This document shows positions 19,715 to 27,771 of a DNA stretch of 64,000 nt, one piece after another. The position numbers were made by a program, and so were the translations under genes. The notes beneath the pieces were generated by a model, which was not told the origin of the DNA, did no database searches, and worked only from the letters and a program-made list of their open reading frames with translations. The stretch comes from a virus: the IMG/VR virus record IMGVR_UViG_3300043775_000777, positions 51,434-115,433 of that record; one strand, written 5' to 3'. Every line of letters begins with the position of its first letter. The stretch's first letter is position 1.

Positions 19715-19775
19715 TTCATAACTGAAAATTTAATTAATTGTGCTGAGAACCCTGGAAATTTTTTCTGGGGTTTTT
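19715..19775 (+). ncRNA. Predicted RNA of about 61 nt
   Basis: No ORF lies between the TATATTTG box and the terminator (AACCCT 19748-19753 with TGGGGTT 19766-19772, then T5). The size and layout match the RNA at 18128-18187. Confidence 0.5.
19748..19775 (+). terminator. Intrinsic terminator
   Basis: AACCC(T) pairs with (T)GGGGTT around an A/T-rich loop, followed by a T-run. It also ends the metallopeptidase-transferase operon. Confidence 0.7.
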
Positions 19776-19796
19776 AGTTTAAATTAAAATAGTTTA

Positions 19797-19804
19797 TATA
19801 TTTG
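19797..19804 (+). promoter_or_regulatory. TATATTTG promoter for the 19854 operon
   Basis: An exact -7 box about 50 nt before the ATG at 19854, just after the preceding terminator. Confidence 0.6.
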
Positions 19805-19853
19805 TGTCACCAACAAACCATGAGAGCAATAACTCCTAATTATTTATTTACTA

Positions 19854-20159
19854 ATGACTGCCCAGCAAAAGCTGTTGTGGGAAAAGCTAACTGAAGAAGT
19901 TAGAGATACCGGCATGGATAACCTCCGTGCCCGGGAGCTCTATGATGAACTAAGTAAATTATTAAATATGTCAGATAAAACATTGATATCTATTACAGAA
20001 AAAGAAAAAGGCCTAGAGGTTAGACTACATGAAGAAGCCTATGGTAATCTAGCTCTTATAGGTTTATTAGAAAAGATCAAGTTGAATATCTTAGATTCTC
20101 TTCCTGAAGATAAAGAACCAGAAACTAAACCTAGTGCTAAACAAAAATATGACGCGTAA
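19854..20159 (+). CDS. Hypothetical helical protein
   Basis: The 101-aa product is helical (LLWEKLTEEVRDTGMDNLRA; AYGNLALIGLLEKIKLNIL) with a charged tail (PEDKEPETKPSAKQK). First gene of a rightward early operon that includes the Acb2-like and GroES-like genes. Function unknown. Confidence 0.6.
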   Translation: MTAQQKLLWEKLTEEVRDTGMDNLRARELYDELSKLLNMSDKTLISITEKEKGLEVRLHEEAYGNLALIGLLEKIKLNILDSLPEDKEPETKPSAKQKYDA

Positions 20160-20178
20160 CAAATTAAAACCAAATACA

Positions 20179-20466
20179 ATGAGTGAAGAAAAACCAACTT
20201 ATGCAATGCCGGAGAATAACCCGGAGATTATTGAACACAAGATTGTTCCTTTTGGACATCAGTTGATGGGATTAGATCCAGATAATCTAGATGATACTAC
20301 AGTAACTAAAGTAAAGTTACTAGCAGCAGAAATGGCTGAGATCTTAAAGACAGATTATGAGAATGAAAGAGGGCCCTTGAAAAGCTTACTCTTTGATCAT
20401 GCATTAGGAGAGATATTAAATGCATCTATGTCAGTAGTAAAAGTTTTAACACTAAAGAATAAGTAA
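20179..20466 (+). CDS. Acb2/Tad1-hairpin-like protein (possible anti-CBASS sponge)
   Basis: The product is 95 aa from ATG 20179, which follows an A-rich leader. After FGHQLMGLDPDN it has two helices: KVKLLAAEMAEILKTDYENE and LLFDHALGEILNASMSVVKV. This order, with a final helix of the form A-x-x-x-I-x-x-A-x-M-x-x-V-K-x-x-T, is the pattern of Acb2 proteins (DUF7681), which bind cyclic nucleotides and block CBASS or Thoeris defence. The match is by eye. Confidence 0.5.
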   Translation: MSEEKPTYAMPENNPEIIEHKIVPFGHQLMGLDPDNLDDTTVTKVKLLAAEMAEILKTDYENERGPLKSLLFDHALGEILNASMSVVKVLTLKNK

Positions 20467-20759
20467 TGTCAACATTTAAAAAACTAAGAGGCCGGGCTAT
20501 ATTGCTTAATGTGCCGCAGAGAAAGAAGTCAGTTATTGAACTGTCTGCAAAAGATGAAGAAGCTATGATGCAGGAAGCAGCCAAGCTTTGGAGTAAACTT
20601 ACTGTATATGCTATAGGAGATAAAGTAGAAGAAGTAGCTGTAGGTGATGAAGTATATGTTAGAACAGGAGCTCTAAACATGGAGACTGTAGAGAGAATAG
20701 AGATTGATGGTGAGATTAAACTTCTCCTTAATGAAGGTGATGTTGTTATAATCTGGTAG
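20466..20759 (+). CDS. GroES-like co-chaperonin
   Basis: The 97-aa product has the GroES plan. A first strand (RAILLNV), a mobile-loop region with a hydrophobic tripeptide (SVIELS in place of GIVLTG), then VYAIGDKVEEVAVGDEVYVR like the GroES VLAVG...VKVGDIVI, and a final strand pair (IKLLLNEGDVVIIW). Phages such as T4 encode their own co-chaperonin to fold capsid protein with host GroEL; a similar role is likely. It shares one base with the preceding stop. Confidence 0.65.
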   Translation: MSTFKKLRGRAILLNVPQRKKSVIELSAKDEEAMMQEAAKLWSKLTVYAIGDKVEEVAVGDEVYVRTGALNMETVERIEIDGEIKLLLNEGDVVIIW

Positions 20760-20761
20760 TC

Positions 20762-21106
20762 ATGGATAAAAATAAAACTCCGGTATCTCCTTATCCAACT
20801 ATGACAGAAGGTATCTATGGGAATAACACTAGTATTGTTACATCTACATTTGGAAATCCTAAAGATCTTTCTGACAGGGTAGTAAAACTATCTCCTGGAC
20901 CTAGACCTGTATACTATGGCGGAGAGTCTAATCCTTATGAAGTATTTAAAGTATTAGAAGCATGGGGTCTGGATAGAGACTTCTATTTAGGTAACGTCAT
21001 TAAATATGTAGTAAGAGCTGGTAAAAAGAATCCAGGAAAGTATAAAGAAGATCTAGAAAAAGCCATAGTATATCTCCAAAAGAGAATTGAAAGTTTGGAT
21101 AAATAA
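20762..21106 (+). CDS. DUF3310 protein
   Basis: The 114-aa product carries the DUF3310 core at its C-terminus: YYGGESNPYEVFKVLEAWGL, then NVIKYVVRAGKK and DLEKAIVYLQKRI. DUF3310 proteins are common in phages, are helical, and are sometimes linked to nucleotide metabolism, but no reaction is established. The first 45 residues are a polar extension. Confidence 0.8.
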   Translation: MDKNKTPVSPYPTMTEGIYGNNTSIVTSTFGNPKDLSDRVVKLSPGPRPVYYGGESNPYEVFKVLEAWGLDRDFYLGNVIKYVVRAGKKNPGKYKEDLEKAIVYLQKRIESLDK

Positions 21107-21116
21107 ATTTTATCTT

Positions 21117-21124
21117 TATATTTG
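21117..21124 (+). promoter_or_regulatory. TATATTTG promoter, 5 nt from ATG
   Basis: An exact -7 box immediately before the ATG at 21130, again implying a leaderless mRNA. Confidence 0.6.
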
Positions 21125-21129
21125 TCAAC

Positions 21130-21324
21130 ATGAAATACATATTTGCATTTGTATTATTAGGTTTTATTTTGGTATTCTGGTTTGTTGCAAATGCAATGAA
21201 TAAACCTATACTAAATAAGATGCATAACTATTATGAAGATGATAAAAATGGTAGACAATTTGCAAATATGCTTATCGGACTTATTATTATATTGGCATTT
21301 TTAATGGGATATCTTGTTGCTTAA
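21130..21324 (+). CDS. 64-aa two-span membrane protein
   Basis: Two hydrophobic segments (YIFAFVLLGFILVFWFVANA and FANMLIGLIIILAFLMGYLV) flank a short charged loop. It has its own promoter and terminator. Function unknown. Confidence 0.65.
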   Translation: MKYIFAFVLLGFILVFWFVANAMNKPILNKMHNYYEDDKNGRQFANMLIGLIIILAFLMGYLVA

Positions 21325-21376
21325 TACTCTGTCATCTCCTTTTCCGCAATAACTTGTTAACCTGTTAAGCAACTTA

Positions 21377-21407
21377 ATCCTCAGTTTTTTAACTGGGGAT
21401 TTTTTTA
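21377..21407 (+). terminator. Intrinsic terminator
   Basis: ATCCTCAG (21377-21384) pairs with CTGGGGAT (21393-21400), followed by seven T. Confidence 0.85.
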
Positions 21408-21418
21408 TATCAAATATT

Positions 21419-21430
21419 TTTTGTATATTA
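21419..21430 (+). promoter_or_regulatory. Late-type promoter motif TTTTGTATATTA
   Basis: It lies 27 nt before the first fibre gene and directly after a terminator, one of seven copies in the right arm. Confidence 0.65.
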
Positions 21431-21457
21431 TAGTGTATATTTATAAAAACAATAATC

Positions 21458-22462
21458 ATGGATATTTTAAATTTTATTTCTTGGATAAGAGGACGCAGAC
21501 AAGTAACATCTGTTGATCCGGCTAAATCTCTATTACCAGTTGGTCTTAAGGACGGTAGAAGAGATGATGAATACTTAGCAGGTGCTATATCAGTACAAGA
21601 CTTTACAGCTCAAGTAGCTTCAGTAATTCCATCAGGTGCACAAGGACCGCAGGGTCCACAGGGTGTGCCCGGACCCGTTGGTCCAGCAGGACTAAATTGG
21701 CAGGGTGCATGGTCTGCTTCTGGTGTGTATGTTGTTGATGATGCTGTAGGATATGGTGGAGCATCTTGGTTTTGTATTGCTAACGTAGGACCTTCAGTAA
21801 CTACACCTGACTTAGATCCAACTAACTGGGCACTATTGGCTTCTCAAGGAGCTACAGGACCACAAGGACCTCAAGGTATTCAAGGAATACAAGGACCATC
21901 TGGATCAGGATTACCAGGTACTATAACAAGTCAAACTCAATATTGGACGGGTACACAGTGGGCACCAACTATGGGACTATCAACTACTCCTTCAGCTACT
22001 CCAGGAGCTTCAAGAATTGGTATTGGAGGAAGTACTCCAAATACTAGCAGTTATGCATTAAACGTAATTACAAATGCTAATGGTTTAAGAACTGTTCAAT
22101 CAAATAGTGGACTTGGAATTAGTAATCAAATGTCAAATACAGCTACATCATTTAACTTTGGTGTAAACAATATTAGTGCTAACCCTTTAATTGATAGAGC
22201 TGCTTTCTTTAGTCATAATAGTACATTCCCAATTAAGTTTTCTCATAGTAGTACAGATAGATTAATCATACAAGGTAATGGTCAAGTAGTTATTGGTAAC
22301 GGTTTTGCATTTTCTCTTGATGCTAATCTAGTTGTTAAAACCGGAGATATAGAAACTGAAGAAGCAGGTAAAGGATTAATTCTTACATCATCACCAAGTG
22401 GTTTTAGATATAGAATAACTGTATCAGATCTTGGTGTATTAAGTACAACTGCTGTACCATAA
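21458..22462 (+). CDS. Collagen-like fibre protein
   Basis: The 334-aa product has an N-terminal domain of about 55 aa (MDILNFISWIRG...) shared with the next gene, probably a virion anchor. Two collagen-type Gly-X-Y stretches (about 60-78 and 131-150) flank a W/Y-rich module (79-129) like a carbohydrate-binding domain (W..GVYVVDDAVGYGGASWFC). The C-terminal part is beta-rich with a repeat-like S/N/T content. It is likely a trimeric fibre for host surface binding. Confidence 0.8.
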   Translation: MDILNFISWIRGRRQVTSVDPAKSLLPVGLKDGRRDDEYLAGAISVQDFTAQVASVIPSGAQGPQGPQGVPGPVGPAGLNWQGAWSASGVYVVDDAVGYGGASWFCIANVGPSVTTPDLDPTNWALLASQGATGPQGPQGIQGIQGPSGSGLPGTITSQTQYWTGTQWAPTMGLSTTPSATPGASRIGIGGSTPNTSSYALNVITNANGLRTVQSNSGLGISNQMSNTATSFNFGVNNISANPLIDRAAFFSHNSTFPIKFSHSSTDRLIIQGNGQVVIGNGFAFSLDANLVVKTGDIETEEAGKGLILTSSPSGFRYRITVSDLGVLSTTAVP

Positions 22463-22475
22463 AAAATAAATAATC

Positions 22476-23315
22476 ATGGATATACTTAATTTTATAAACT
22501 GGTTAAGGGGCGGAAGACTAGTTAAAACAATTGACCCTGCACAAACATTAGTACCTGTTGCTACTAGAGATAGTAAACGTGATGATGCTTGGTTGACAAA
22601 TGCAATGACTGTAGAAGATCTTGGTAGTCAAATACCTGTTGATAGACTAGTTGCCGGTACATCAGAAGTTGTACTAACTGATAATGCAGGTGATGCTGAG
22701 CTAACATTTAGTCCAGGTGATGTAACAATTCAAACCACAGGTTTAGGAGCAGATCTATTTATTAGAACACTTGGTGGAGATGACATATTTATTGAATCAG
22801 GTGATGATATCACACTAAGAGGTGATCAAGGTACTTTTGATGCTGAAGCTGAAGGTGGAGATATAAATATATATGCTGGAGATGGTTCTGACGGTAATGC
22901 TGCTAATGCAGGTTCTGGTGGAGATATTAGAATTGAAGCAGGTGATGCTGGTAATAGTGTATCAGGTAGCCAAGGAGAAGGTGGTTTTGTAACTATTCGA
23001 GCTGGTTACACTACAGCAACTGGTTTACCAGGAGGAGATATTAGTCTTATTTCAGGTAATAGTGTAGATGGTATATTTGGTGATGTTATTATCAGTGGCA
23101 ACTTTACATGGGAATTCTCTACAAGAAATGCAACAATTCTATTTCCTGCTGTAACTTTAGCTACATTACCAAATCCTGTTTCAGTACCTGGAGCAAGAGC
23201 TATGATTGCTGATTCTACTGCATTCGCATCAGGAAACTTTGGTGTTCAGGCTGTAGGTGGCGGTGCTAATATAGTACCTGTATTTTCAGATGGTACAAAT
23301 TGGTTACTAGGATAA
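22476..23315 (+). CDS. Glycine-rich beta-helical fibre protein
   Basis: The 279-aa product starts with the same anchor domain as the preceding gene (MDILNFINWLRGGRLV; DPAQTLVPV). The centre is a Gly/Asp-rich repeat region (GGDINIYAGDGSD; GGDIRIEAGD; GGFVTIRAG; GGDISLISG), typical of a right-handed beta-helix. The end (GARAMIADSTAF...FSDGTNWLLG) is a motif seen at the C-terminus of many tail fibres. It probably shares an attachment site with the collagen-like fibre. Confidence 0.75.
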   Translation: MDILNFINWLRGGRLVKTIDPAQTLVPVATRDSKRDDAWLTNAMTVEDLGSQIPVDRLVAGTSEVVLTDNAGDAELTFSPGDVTIQTTGLGADLFIRTLGGDDIFIESGDDITLRGDQGTFDAEAEGGDINIYAGDGSDGNAANAGSGGDIRIEAGDAGNSVSGSQGEGGFVTIRAGYTTATGLPGGDISLISGNSVDGIFGDVIISGNFTWEFSTRNATILFPAVTLATLPNPVSVPGARAMIADSTAFASGNFGVQAVGGGANIVPVFSDGTNWLLG

Positions 23316-23333
23316 TATTAAAAAATAAAAACC

Positions 23334-23789
23334 ATGTCAATAGGAAATTTAAAAGATACAGGAAACCAAGGTAATAATTTACCATTCCAGTGGAAAGTTC
23401 TACAAGGACTTCAATCAATTATTACTAATGCCTTAAATGTTAATATAGTAAATCCATTAGGTCAGCAAAAGGCAAGTGATTCAGTATCTACTGTATTAGC
23501 TGCTGAACAAGCAAATGGTATAGTACAAGCAGGATTCAGAAGATTTACTAATTCAGATAGCGATCTTACTGGTTTCCCAATAATATTATCTGTTTCTTTT
23601 GCTAGTGTGGGAACTGCTAATGCTAAGATTTCTACAGATGCTGGGTCAAATTACACTGATCTTGCCCCAGGGGAAACATTAAACTTAGAAGCAGGTGCTG
23701 TTATGAATTATTATGAAGGAACTAACATATATTGGGATACCACAACTAATGCAGGTGCTGCGTTATTAGTTGCATATAATTATATATAA
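23334..23789 (+). CDS. Small virion-associated protein
   Basis: The 151-aa product has a short helical start (NLKDTGNQGNNLPFQWKVLQ) and a beta-sandwich-like remainder (SVSFASVGTANAKISTDAG). It lies between fibre genes, with its stop overlapping the next start. It is probably a fibre accessory or adaptor. Confidence 0.55.
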   Translation: MSIGNLKDTGNQGNNLPFQWKVLQGLQSIITNALNVNIVNPLGQQKASDSVSTVLAAEQANGIVQAGFRRFTNSDSDLTGFPIILSVSFASVGTANAKISTDAGSNYTDLAPGETLNLEAGAVMNYYEGTNIYWDTTTNAGAALLVAYNYI

Positions 23790-25030
23790 TGGGTGTAATT
23801 ATAAATACTTCTGGTATATCTAATCAATCATTATTGGCTAATGATCAAATGTTGGCTGATGCATTTGGTAGAATAAGAGTAAGTGAACCATTTACATTAT
23901 TTGACTCTAGTCATAGATTTGCAGATAATAATTTGTGGTCAACAGCTACTGCTGTAAGTGGGTCTGCTACATTTGATGCTAATGAAGGTTTAATAAACTT
24001 AGGTGTAACAGCAGCATCAGGTTCTGAAGTTATTAGAGAAACCACAAAGGTGTTTTCTTATCAACCTGGTAAGAGTCTTCTTGTTCTTAATACATTTGTA
24101 ATGAATGCTGCTAAGACAGGGCTTAGACAAAGGGTTGGATATTATGGGGCATCTAATGGATATTATCTAGAACAGAATGACAGCGCAGTAAGTTTTGTTG
24201 AAAGAAGTTCTGTTTCAGGATTATTAGTAAATAATTCAGTTGCTCAAGCAAATTGGAATGTTGATAAGATGGATGGTTCAGGCCCTAGTGGTATTACACT
24301 TGACTTAACAAAAGCTCAGATCTTATTTATGGACTTGGAGTGGTTAGGTGTGGGAACAGTTAGGATAGGATTCATTATAGATGGCAATTATTATGTTTGC
24401 CATAAATTCAACCACGCTAATTTAATTACATCTACATATATTACTACAGCTTCTTTGCCGTTGAGGTATGAGATAACTAACACAGCTGCTACAGCTAGTT
24501 CAAGTAGGTTGAAGCAAATATGTTCTACTGTATTGTCAGAAGGAGGATATGAGCTTCGTGGTTTACAACAGGCTGTAGGTACACCAATAACAACACCTAA
24601 GACCTTAACTACGGCAGGCACATTGTATCCTATAGTTTCATTAAGATTAAAATCAACTAGATTAGATGGAATAGCTATAGCTACAGCTGTTTCTATAATA
24701 GGAAATACATCTGGTAATTACAATTGGCAATTAATATCATCAGGAGCAACTACAGGTGGAACTTGGATTAGTGCAGGAGTAAATACTTCTGTAGAATATA
24801 ATTTAACAGGAACTGCTTTTGCAGGGGGGAGAATTATAGCATCAGGATATTTTACAGCTACAGCAAGTACAAGTGTATCTATTGATATATTAAAGGCTGC
24901 ATTGTTTAGTAATCAATTAGAAAGAGATGGATTAACAGGAACTCCTTATGAGTTTACAATAGCTTTAACGGCAGGTACAAATAATGAAAGTGTATTTGCA
25001 TCAATGGATTGGGAAGAAGTAAGTAGATAA
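23789..25030 (+). CDS. Tail/appendage protein of a widespread phage family
   Basis: The 413-aa product contains DAFGRIRVSEPFTLFDSSHR near the N-terminus and DLEWLGVGTVRIGFIIDG in the middle. These motifs occur in a structural family found in many marine and gut phages. The fold is expected to be lectin-like jelly roll, suited to glycan binding. It overlaps the previous stop (TAATGG). Confidence 0.7.
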   Translation: MGVIINTSGISNQSLLANDQMLADAFGRIRVSEPFTLFDSSHRFADNNLWSTATAVSGSATFDANEGLINLGVTAASGSEVIRETTKVFSYQPGKSLLVLNTFVMNAAKTGLRQRVGYYGASNGYYLEQNDSAVSFVERSSVSGLLVNNSVAQANWNVDKMDGSGPSGITLDLTKAQILFMDLEWLGVGTVRIGFIIDGNYYVCHKFNHANLITSTYITTASLPLRYEITNTAATASSSRLKQICSTVLSEGGYELRGLQQAVGTPITTPKTLTTAGTLYPIVSLRLKSTRLDGIAIATAVSIIGNTSGNYNWQLISSGATTGGTWISAGVNTSVEYNLTGTAFAGGRIIASGYFTATASTSVSIDILKAALFSNQLERDGLTGTPYEFTIALTAGTNNESVFASMDWEEVSR

Positions 25031-25032
25031 AT

Positions 25033-25635
25033 ATGAGTACAAGAATAGACATAAAACCAGTATCTGACCCTCCTGTTGGAGCAACATTGATGAAAACAGG
25101 TCAGACAACATCTTATCGAACTGGTGATGATGGTGACCTTGAGGCTGGAAGAGCTACATCATTTACAGTCTTAGCAAGTAATAATCCTTTTGGTAATACC
25201 AATAGATTTACTGATGAGCTTGGTGGTCAGACATACACAAACAACATTGTCATTGATTGGAGTACTTATAACGGCACAAGGGTTTTAGGAATTTCACGAG
25301 TAGCAATAGCAACGGGTCAAACTTGGAATACTGCTATTGATGATTCACTTTCTTATTCAGTTGGAACTTTTACAAGTGGATGGAGATTACCAAATATTAG
25401 GGAGATTTTTAATCTTTTGAACTTTGTTAATGACCAAAATAATTTATTGAATTATTCACCTTTCAATTTATCTTCAACAGGAAGAGTATACTGGAGTTCA
25501 ACTACAATTATTGGAGCAACTACACTTGCGTATGCACTTAGTAATATAGGATTAATTTCACAACAAACTAAAACAACATCATATACTTATTTCAGAGTAA
25601 GAACATTTAACGTATCAGGAACAACACTATCATAA
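25033..25635 (+). CDS. DUF1566 (C-type-lectin-like) receptor-binding protein
   Basis: The 200-aa product ends with the DUF1566/Lcl signature: WRLPNIREIFNLLNF, then VYWSSTTI and a final RVRTF. Such domains are surface-binding and often the target of diversity-generating retroelements in gut phages. I see no reverse transcriptase or template repeat in this window. Codon use looks slightly less AT-biased than that of its neighbours, which may mean recent transfer. Confidence 0.75.
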   Translation: MSTRIDIKPVSDPPVGATLMKTGQTTSYRTGDDGDLEAGRATSFTVLASNNPFGNTNRFTDELGGQTYTNNIVIDWSTYNGTRVLGISRVAIATGQTWNTAIDDSLSYSVGTFTSGWRLPNIREIFNLLNFVNDQNNLLNYSPFNLSSTGRVYWSSTTIIGATTLAYALSNIGLISQQTKTTSYTYFRVRTFNVSGTTLS

Positions 25636-25636
25636 T

Positions 25637-25873
25637 ATGGCAACTTATAAATTCCCTCAGTTCAATGTTGAGATTATCAATCCAACAGTGACAGTCACAA
25701 CAGTTGTTGATGACATAATCAATAAAGTATGCACAGCAAATGTATTGCTCTCAACACCTTCTGCAATCTTTGGTGTTGACTTTCCAGGATACACATACAC
25801 ATCTGATTGGTCAGATCAAGATATCATTGATTGGGTTAACAATGTAGAGCTACCAAAGTATCAAATTAACTAA
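25637..25873 (+). CDS. Small virion-associated protein
   Basis: The 78-aa product (FPQFNVEIINPTVTV; FPGYTYTSDWSDQDIIDWVN) resembles short proteins that often accompany lectin-like fibre genes in Bacteroidota phages. Probably an accessory of the preceding protein. Confidence 0.5.
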   Translation: MATYKFPQFNVEIINPTVTVTTVVDDIINKVCTANVLLSTPSAIFGVDFPGYTYTSDWSDQDIIDWVNNVELPKYQIN

Positions 25874-25899
25874 GTAATTATAATTATATATTAAAATTT

Positions 25900-25911
25900 T
25901 TTTGTATATTA
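25900..25911 (+). promoter_or_regulatory. Late-type promoter motif TTTTGTATATTA
   Basis: It lies 26 nt before the first lysis gene at 25938. Confidence 0.65.
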
Positions 25912-25937
25912 TACTGTATATATTTATTATTTGACAA

Positions 25938-26237
25938 ATGGAAAATTGGGTTTTAACACTAATACTATTCATAGCAGGTACTATATTAACCATATTTGGA
26001 TTCTTTTTAAGAACTGCTTATTTAGATGCAAGAAAAGATATTGAGCTTTTAATACAAACAGATCAAAAAAGAGCTGAAGAATTAGGAAAACTAAAAGGTA
26101 AGATAGAACTAGTTCAACAGAGTTCTGAATTAAAATACCAAGCTATTCAAGAGCTTACTCAATTAGAAATAAAAAATCTGGCAAAGAATGTAAGTGAGTT
26201 GTCAGATGCAGTAAAACAACTAATAATCAAAAGATGA
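25938..26237 (+). CDS. Membrane-anchored coiled-coil protein (lysis region)
   Basis: The 99-aa product has one N-terminal membrane span (WVLTLILFIAGTILTIFGFF) and a long coiled coil. It stands just upstream of the endolysin, as do XhlA-like holin accessories and spanins. ATG at 25938. Confidence 0.6.
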   Translation: MENWVLTLILFIAGTILTIFGFFLRTAYLDARKDIELLIQTDQKRAEELGKLKGKIELVQQSSELKYQAIQELTQLEIKNLAKNVSELSDAVKQLIIKR

Positions 26238-26479
26238 AACAATTAAAAAAAAGATGGAACTCTAAGACTCCAAAGTTTTGGAAAAGAGTACAACAAATTG
26301 CAATAGTAGCCGGAACAGTAGCAGGTGTAATTATTGCAGCTCCAGTAGCATTACCAGCAGCGGTAGTAACAGTAGCAACATATGTAGTAACAGCAGGAAC
26401 AGTAGCTGCTACATTATCACAACTAACAGTTGAGGATACTAAAAAAATAAAAGATGTTGACAACGCAGCAAACAATTAA
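26234..26479 (+). CDS. Putative holin
   Basis: The 81-aa product has a basic start ([17 protein letters not shown]), then a long Ala/Val-rich hydrophobic region ([20 protein letters not shown]...) long enough for two spans, and a short polar end. It overlaps the endolysin gene by 26 nt and the previous gene by 4 nt, a typical lysis cassette. Holin role inferred. Confidence 0.55.
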   Translation: MKQLKKRWNSKTPKFWKRVQQIAIVAGTVAGVIIAAPVALPAAVVTVATYVVTAGTVAATLSQLTVEDTKKIKDVDNAANN

Positions 26480-26921
26480 GAAGTACGGTACTCCCAATAT
26501 AACAGGAGAAGGTTACTTAGTAACTGTAAACCTGCCTTATCCAATGAGATTAGCTTGGGATACTGACACTACTGTAACTAAATTAAGATGTCATAAGTTA
26601 GTTGCTGGTAGTTTTGAAGATGTGTTTAAAGATATTCTAGCTACCTATGGATTACCTAAGATTAAAGAGTTAGGTATAGACTTGTTTGGTGGATGTTTTA
26701 ACTTCCGTAAGATGAGAGGAGGCTCTGCTTGGTCAAGACACTCTTGGGGAATAGCAATAGATTTAGATCCTGCTAGAAACACTTTAAAAGAAACATCTAA
26801 GACTGCTAGGTTTGCTAGACCGGAATATAAAGCAATGATTGATATATTCTACAAACATGGGTTTATATCACTAGGAAGAGAAAAGAATTTTGATTGGATG
26901 CACTTTGAAATAGGCTCCTAA
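26454..26921 (+). CDS. Endolysin, peptidase M15 (D-Ala-D-Ala carboxypeptidase type)
   Basis: The 155-aa product shows the zinc-binding pattern of M15_4/VanY-type enzymes: [13 protein letters not shown] (H96, D103) and WMHFEIG (H150). Such enzymes cleave peptide bonds in peptidoglycan. There is no signal peptide, so export depends on the holin. Start ATG 26454, inside the upstream gene. Confidence 0.85.
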   Translation: MLTTQQTIKKYGTPNITGEGYLVTVNLPYPMRLAWDTDTTVTKLRCHKLVAGSFEDVFKDILATYGLPKIKELGIDLFGGCFNFRKMRGGSAWSRHSWGIAIDLDPARNTLKETSKTARFARPEYKAMIDIFYKHGFISLGREKNFDWMHFEIGS

Positions 26922-26945
26922 ATTTAATAACTAAAACAAATAACA

Positions 26946-27254
26946 ATGGGAAGAAAGAAAAAAGAAGTTAATGTAGAGCTAGAAGTAAAAACAAAAACTA
27001 AAAGAGCTTACATTAAGAAAGACAAGAAAAACTTAGATGTAATTATTGATACACCTAAAGTTGATGTAGAAGTACATGCTACAGAAACAGAACAACATGT
27101 TACTATTGATACTCCTAAACTGGATATTGAAGTAACCAGAAATTCGGAAGGTTCACAAGTTAAAGTACAAGCTTCTAATAAAGTATTAGAGAAAGTAGGT
27201 AAAGTGTATGGAGCTTGGGTTTTAAAACGTCTTGCTAAAAGAAACAAAAAGTAA
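26946..27254 (+). CDS. Hypothetical basic protein
   Basis: The 102-aa product has a Lys-rich start, a repeated beta motif (LDVIIDTPKVDVEVHATETE; TIDTPKLDIEVTRNSEG) and a basic helical end (VLKRLAKRNKK). A truncated second copy follows at 27265. Function unknown. Confidence 0.6.
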   Translation: MGRKKKEVNVELEVKTKTKRAYIKKDKKNLDVIIDTPKVDVEVHATETEQHVTIDTPKLDIEVTRNSEGSQVKVQASNKVLEKVGKVYGAWVLKRLAKRNKK

Positions 27255-27264
27255 TGAAGTTTAG

Positions 27265-27477
27265 AAACTTGATGTTGTAGTTGATACCGAAAAAGTTGAT
27301 GTAGAAGTTCATGCAGATGGAGAGAATAAAGAATTTGTATTGGACAGCAAAAAACTTGATATCAATGTTACTAAGACAGAAGAAGGCACTACTGTAGTAG
27401 TAGAATCTGAAAATGCTTTATTAAAAAAAGCAGGTACATTCTTATCTAAGTATTGGGTTAAAAAATTTAATAAGTAA
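27265..27477 (+). pseudogene. 5'-truncated duplicate of the 26946 gene
   Basis: A frame of 70 codons without start (KLDVVVDTEKVDVEVHADG... to WVKKFNK and TAA) matches the last two thirds of the gene before it. An in-frame TAG precedes it and no ATG, GTG or useful TTG is available. Its 5' part is replaced by 23 nt (27246-27268) identical to 28400-28422, the end of one gene and start of another. This indicates a recombination deletion. Confidence 0.65.
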
Positions 27478-27495
27478 CAATTTAAAATAAACACT

Positions 27496-27771
27496 ATGGT
27501 ACTTTCTGCTGAAGCTCCATCATTTGGAGTATTTGAAACATTGACACAATACGGTGCACTTGGTGTAGTTGTACTTGGATTAGGAGCTGTTTTATGGTTT
27601 ATGTTGAAAAGACAGATTGCCTCAGAAGATAAGTTAAAATCTAAAGTGGATGAGTTACAAAAAGAACTCACTACTTATATTGCTTCAGATGCTCATAAAA
27701 CAACCGAAGCCTTGAATAATAATACAAAGGCATTGGAAAAATTACAAGACATTATAATTTCTAAGCGATGA
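27496..27771 (+). CDS. Holin-like or spanin-like membrane protein
   Basis: The 91-aa product has one membrane span (YGALGVVVLGLGAVLWFML) and a C-terminal coiled coil (EDKLKSKVDELQKELTTYI), like BhlA/XhlA-type lysis proteins. It overlaps the next gene by 4 nt. Confidence 0.6.
   Translation: MVLSAEAPSFGVFETLTQYGALGVVVLGLGAVLWFMLKRQIASEDKLKSKVDELQKELTTYIASDAHKTTEALNNNTKALEKLQDIIISKR

Noticed and set aside
27309-27671. Leftward ORF opposite the pseudogene and 27496
   Set aside because: Ser/Leu-rich shadow of coding sequence on the plus strand.
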